A stretch of DNA of 64,000 bases from Taishania pollutisoli (lineage in GTDB: Bacteria > Bacteroidota > Bacteroidia > Flavobacteriales_D > Crocinitomicaceae), in assembly GCF_014518315.1 (NCBI RefSeq), contig NZ_JACVEL010000002.1:62001-126000 (forward strand), given 5' to 3'. The position numbers and the translations under genes were made by a program. Of this stretch, positions 63,889-64,000 are shown piece by piece. The first letter of the stretch is position 1. Each line of letters opens with the position of its first letter. The notes beneath the pieces were generated by a model. The model made no database searches, had not been told where the DNA came from, and saw only the letters and a list, made by a program, of their open reading frames with translations.

Positions 63889-64000
63889 ATGGCATCAAGT
63901 TTTTTTGCAATTTTAGATGATATCGCAGCATTGATGGACGATGTTGCTGTTGCCAGTAAATTGGCGACAAAGAAAACAGCGGGTATCCTGGGGGATGATT
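63889..64000 (+). CDS. DUF808 (YedI-like) membrane protein, 3' partial
   Basis: The first 37 residues are in the window. They open [19 protein letters not shown] and continue [14 protein letters not shown], which I recognise as the start of DUF808/YedI family proteins, ~300-residue integral membrane proteins of unknown function. The rest lies outside. Confidence 0.8.
   Translation, partial: MASSFFAILDDIAALMDDVAVASKLATKKTAGILGDD

Overview
The window looks like chromosomal DNA from a Bacteroidota bacterium, most likely of the order Flavobacteriales (a Fluviicola/Crocinitomicaceae-like lineage is my guess, not a proof). Three secreted proteins end in type IX secretion sorting domains, a PorP/SprF protein is present, lipoproteins follow the Bacteroidota pattern, many genes are preceded by the Bacteroidota -7 element TAnnTTTG a short distance before the start codon, and the cyoE / double subunit III / subunit IV / SCO / DUF420 block is typical of the phylum. 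There is no phage, plasmid, IS element, CRISPR array, tRNA or rRNA gene that I can support. Coding density is high and every gene in the interior looks intact; the first and last genes are cut by the window edges.

Layout. 1-6.4 kb: the end of a repeat-rich T9SS surface protein, an ECF sigma factor with an overlapping TPR membrane partner, a membrane thioredoxin, an HD phosphohydrolase, a beta-propeller protein and a DUF2147 protein. 6.7-11.7 kb: pgk, metF with a small exported protein, prfC and an ArsR-type regulator. 11.9-15.1 kb: a class I ribonucleotide reductase operon (minus strand) whose first gene encodes a stand-alone relative of the C-terminal domain of B12-dependent NrdJ. 15.4-21.5 kb: a six-gene run, nitroreductase, mutL, two rhomboid proteases, an EEP-family hydrolase and rluF. 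21.6-27.9 kb: Bcr/CflA-type MFS transporter, YceI lipoprotein, a small conserved protein with mnmD, lysC with an AlkC-like HEAT protein, and gpsA. 28.3-34.7 kb: TetR plus a complete tripartite RND efflux operon with palindromic operator candidates. 35-41 kb: heme O synthase and cytochrome oxidase subunits III, III, IV with two SCO-like proteins and DUF420. 41-50 kb: an orphan response regulator, a T9SS protease, an OmpA/TSP3 protein, an ABC exporter and a signal-less periplasmic-binding-fold protein. 50-56 kb: a small lipoprotein, M42 peptidase, YigZ, a polytopic membrane protein and valS. 56-64 kb: a T9SS repeat protein, a lipoprotein hydrolase overlapping a PorP/SprF gene, a SNF2 helicase with two SWIM motifs and the start of a DUF808 gene.

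Most interesting signals: (1) seven dispersed copies of a 26-bp intergenic hairpin (11-bp arms, 4-nt loop ending in CG), all in the first 28 kb, one of which supplies the last codons of the MFS gene; (2) an RNR operon without any ATP-cone in either subunit but with a solo NrdJ-C-terminal-like protein, a candidate trans-acting accessory or regulator; (3) a threefold ~57-residue repeat inserted in a cytochrome oxidase subunit III; (4) two palindromes on the TetR/RND promoter; (5) a MutL whose endonuclease motifs are degenerate; (6) a SCO paralogue without the usual copper-binding histidine.
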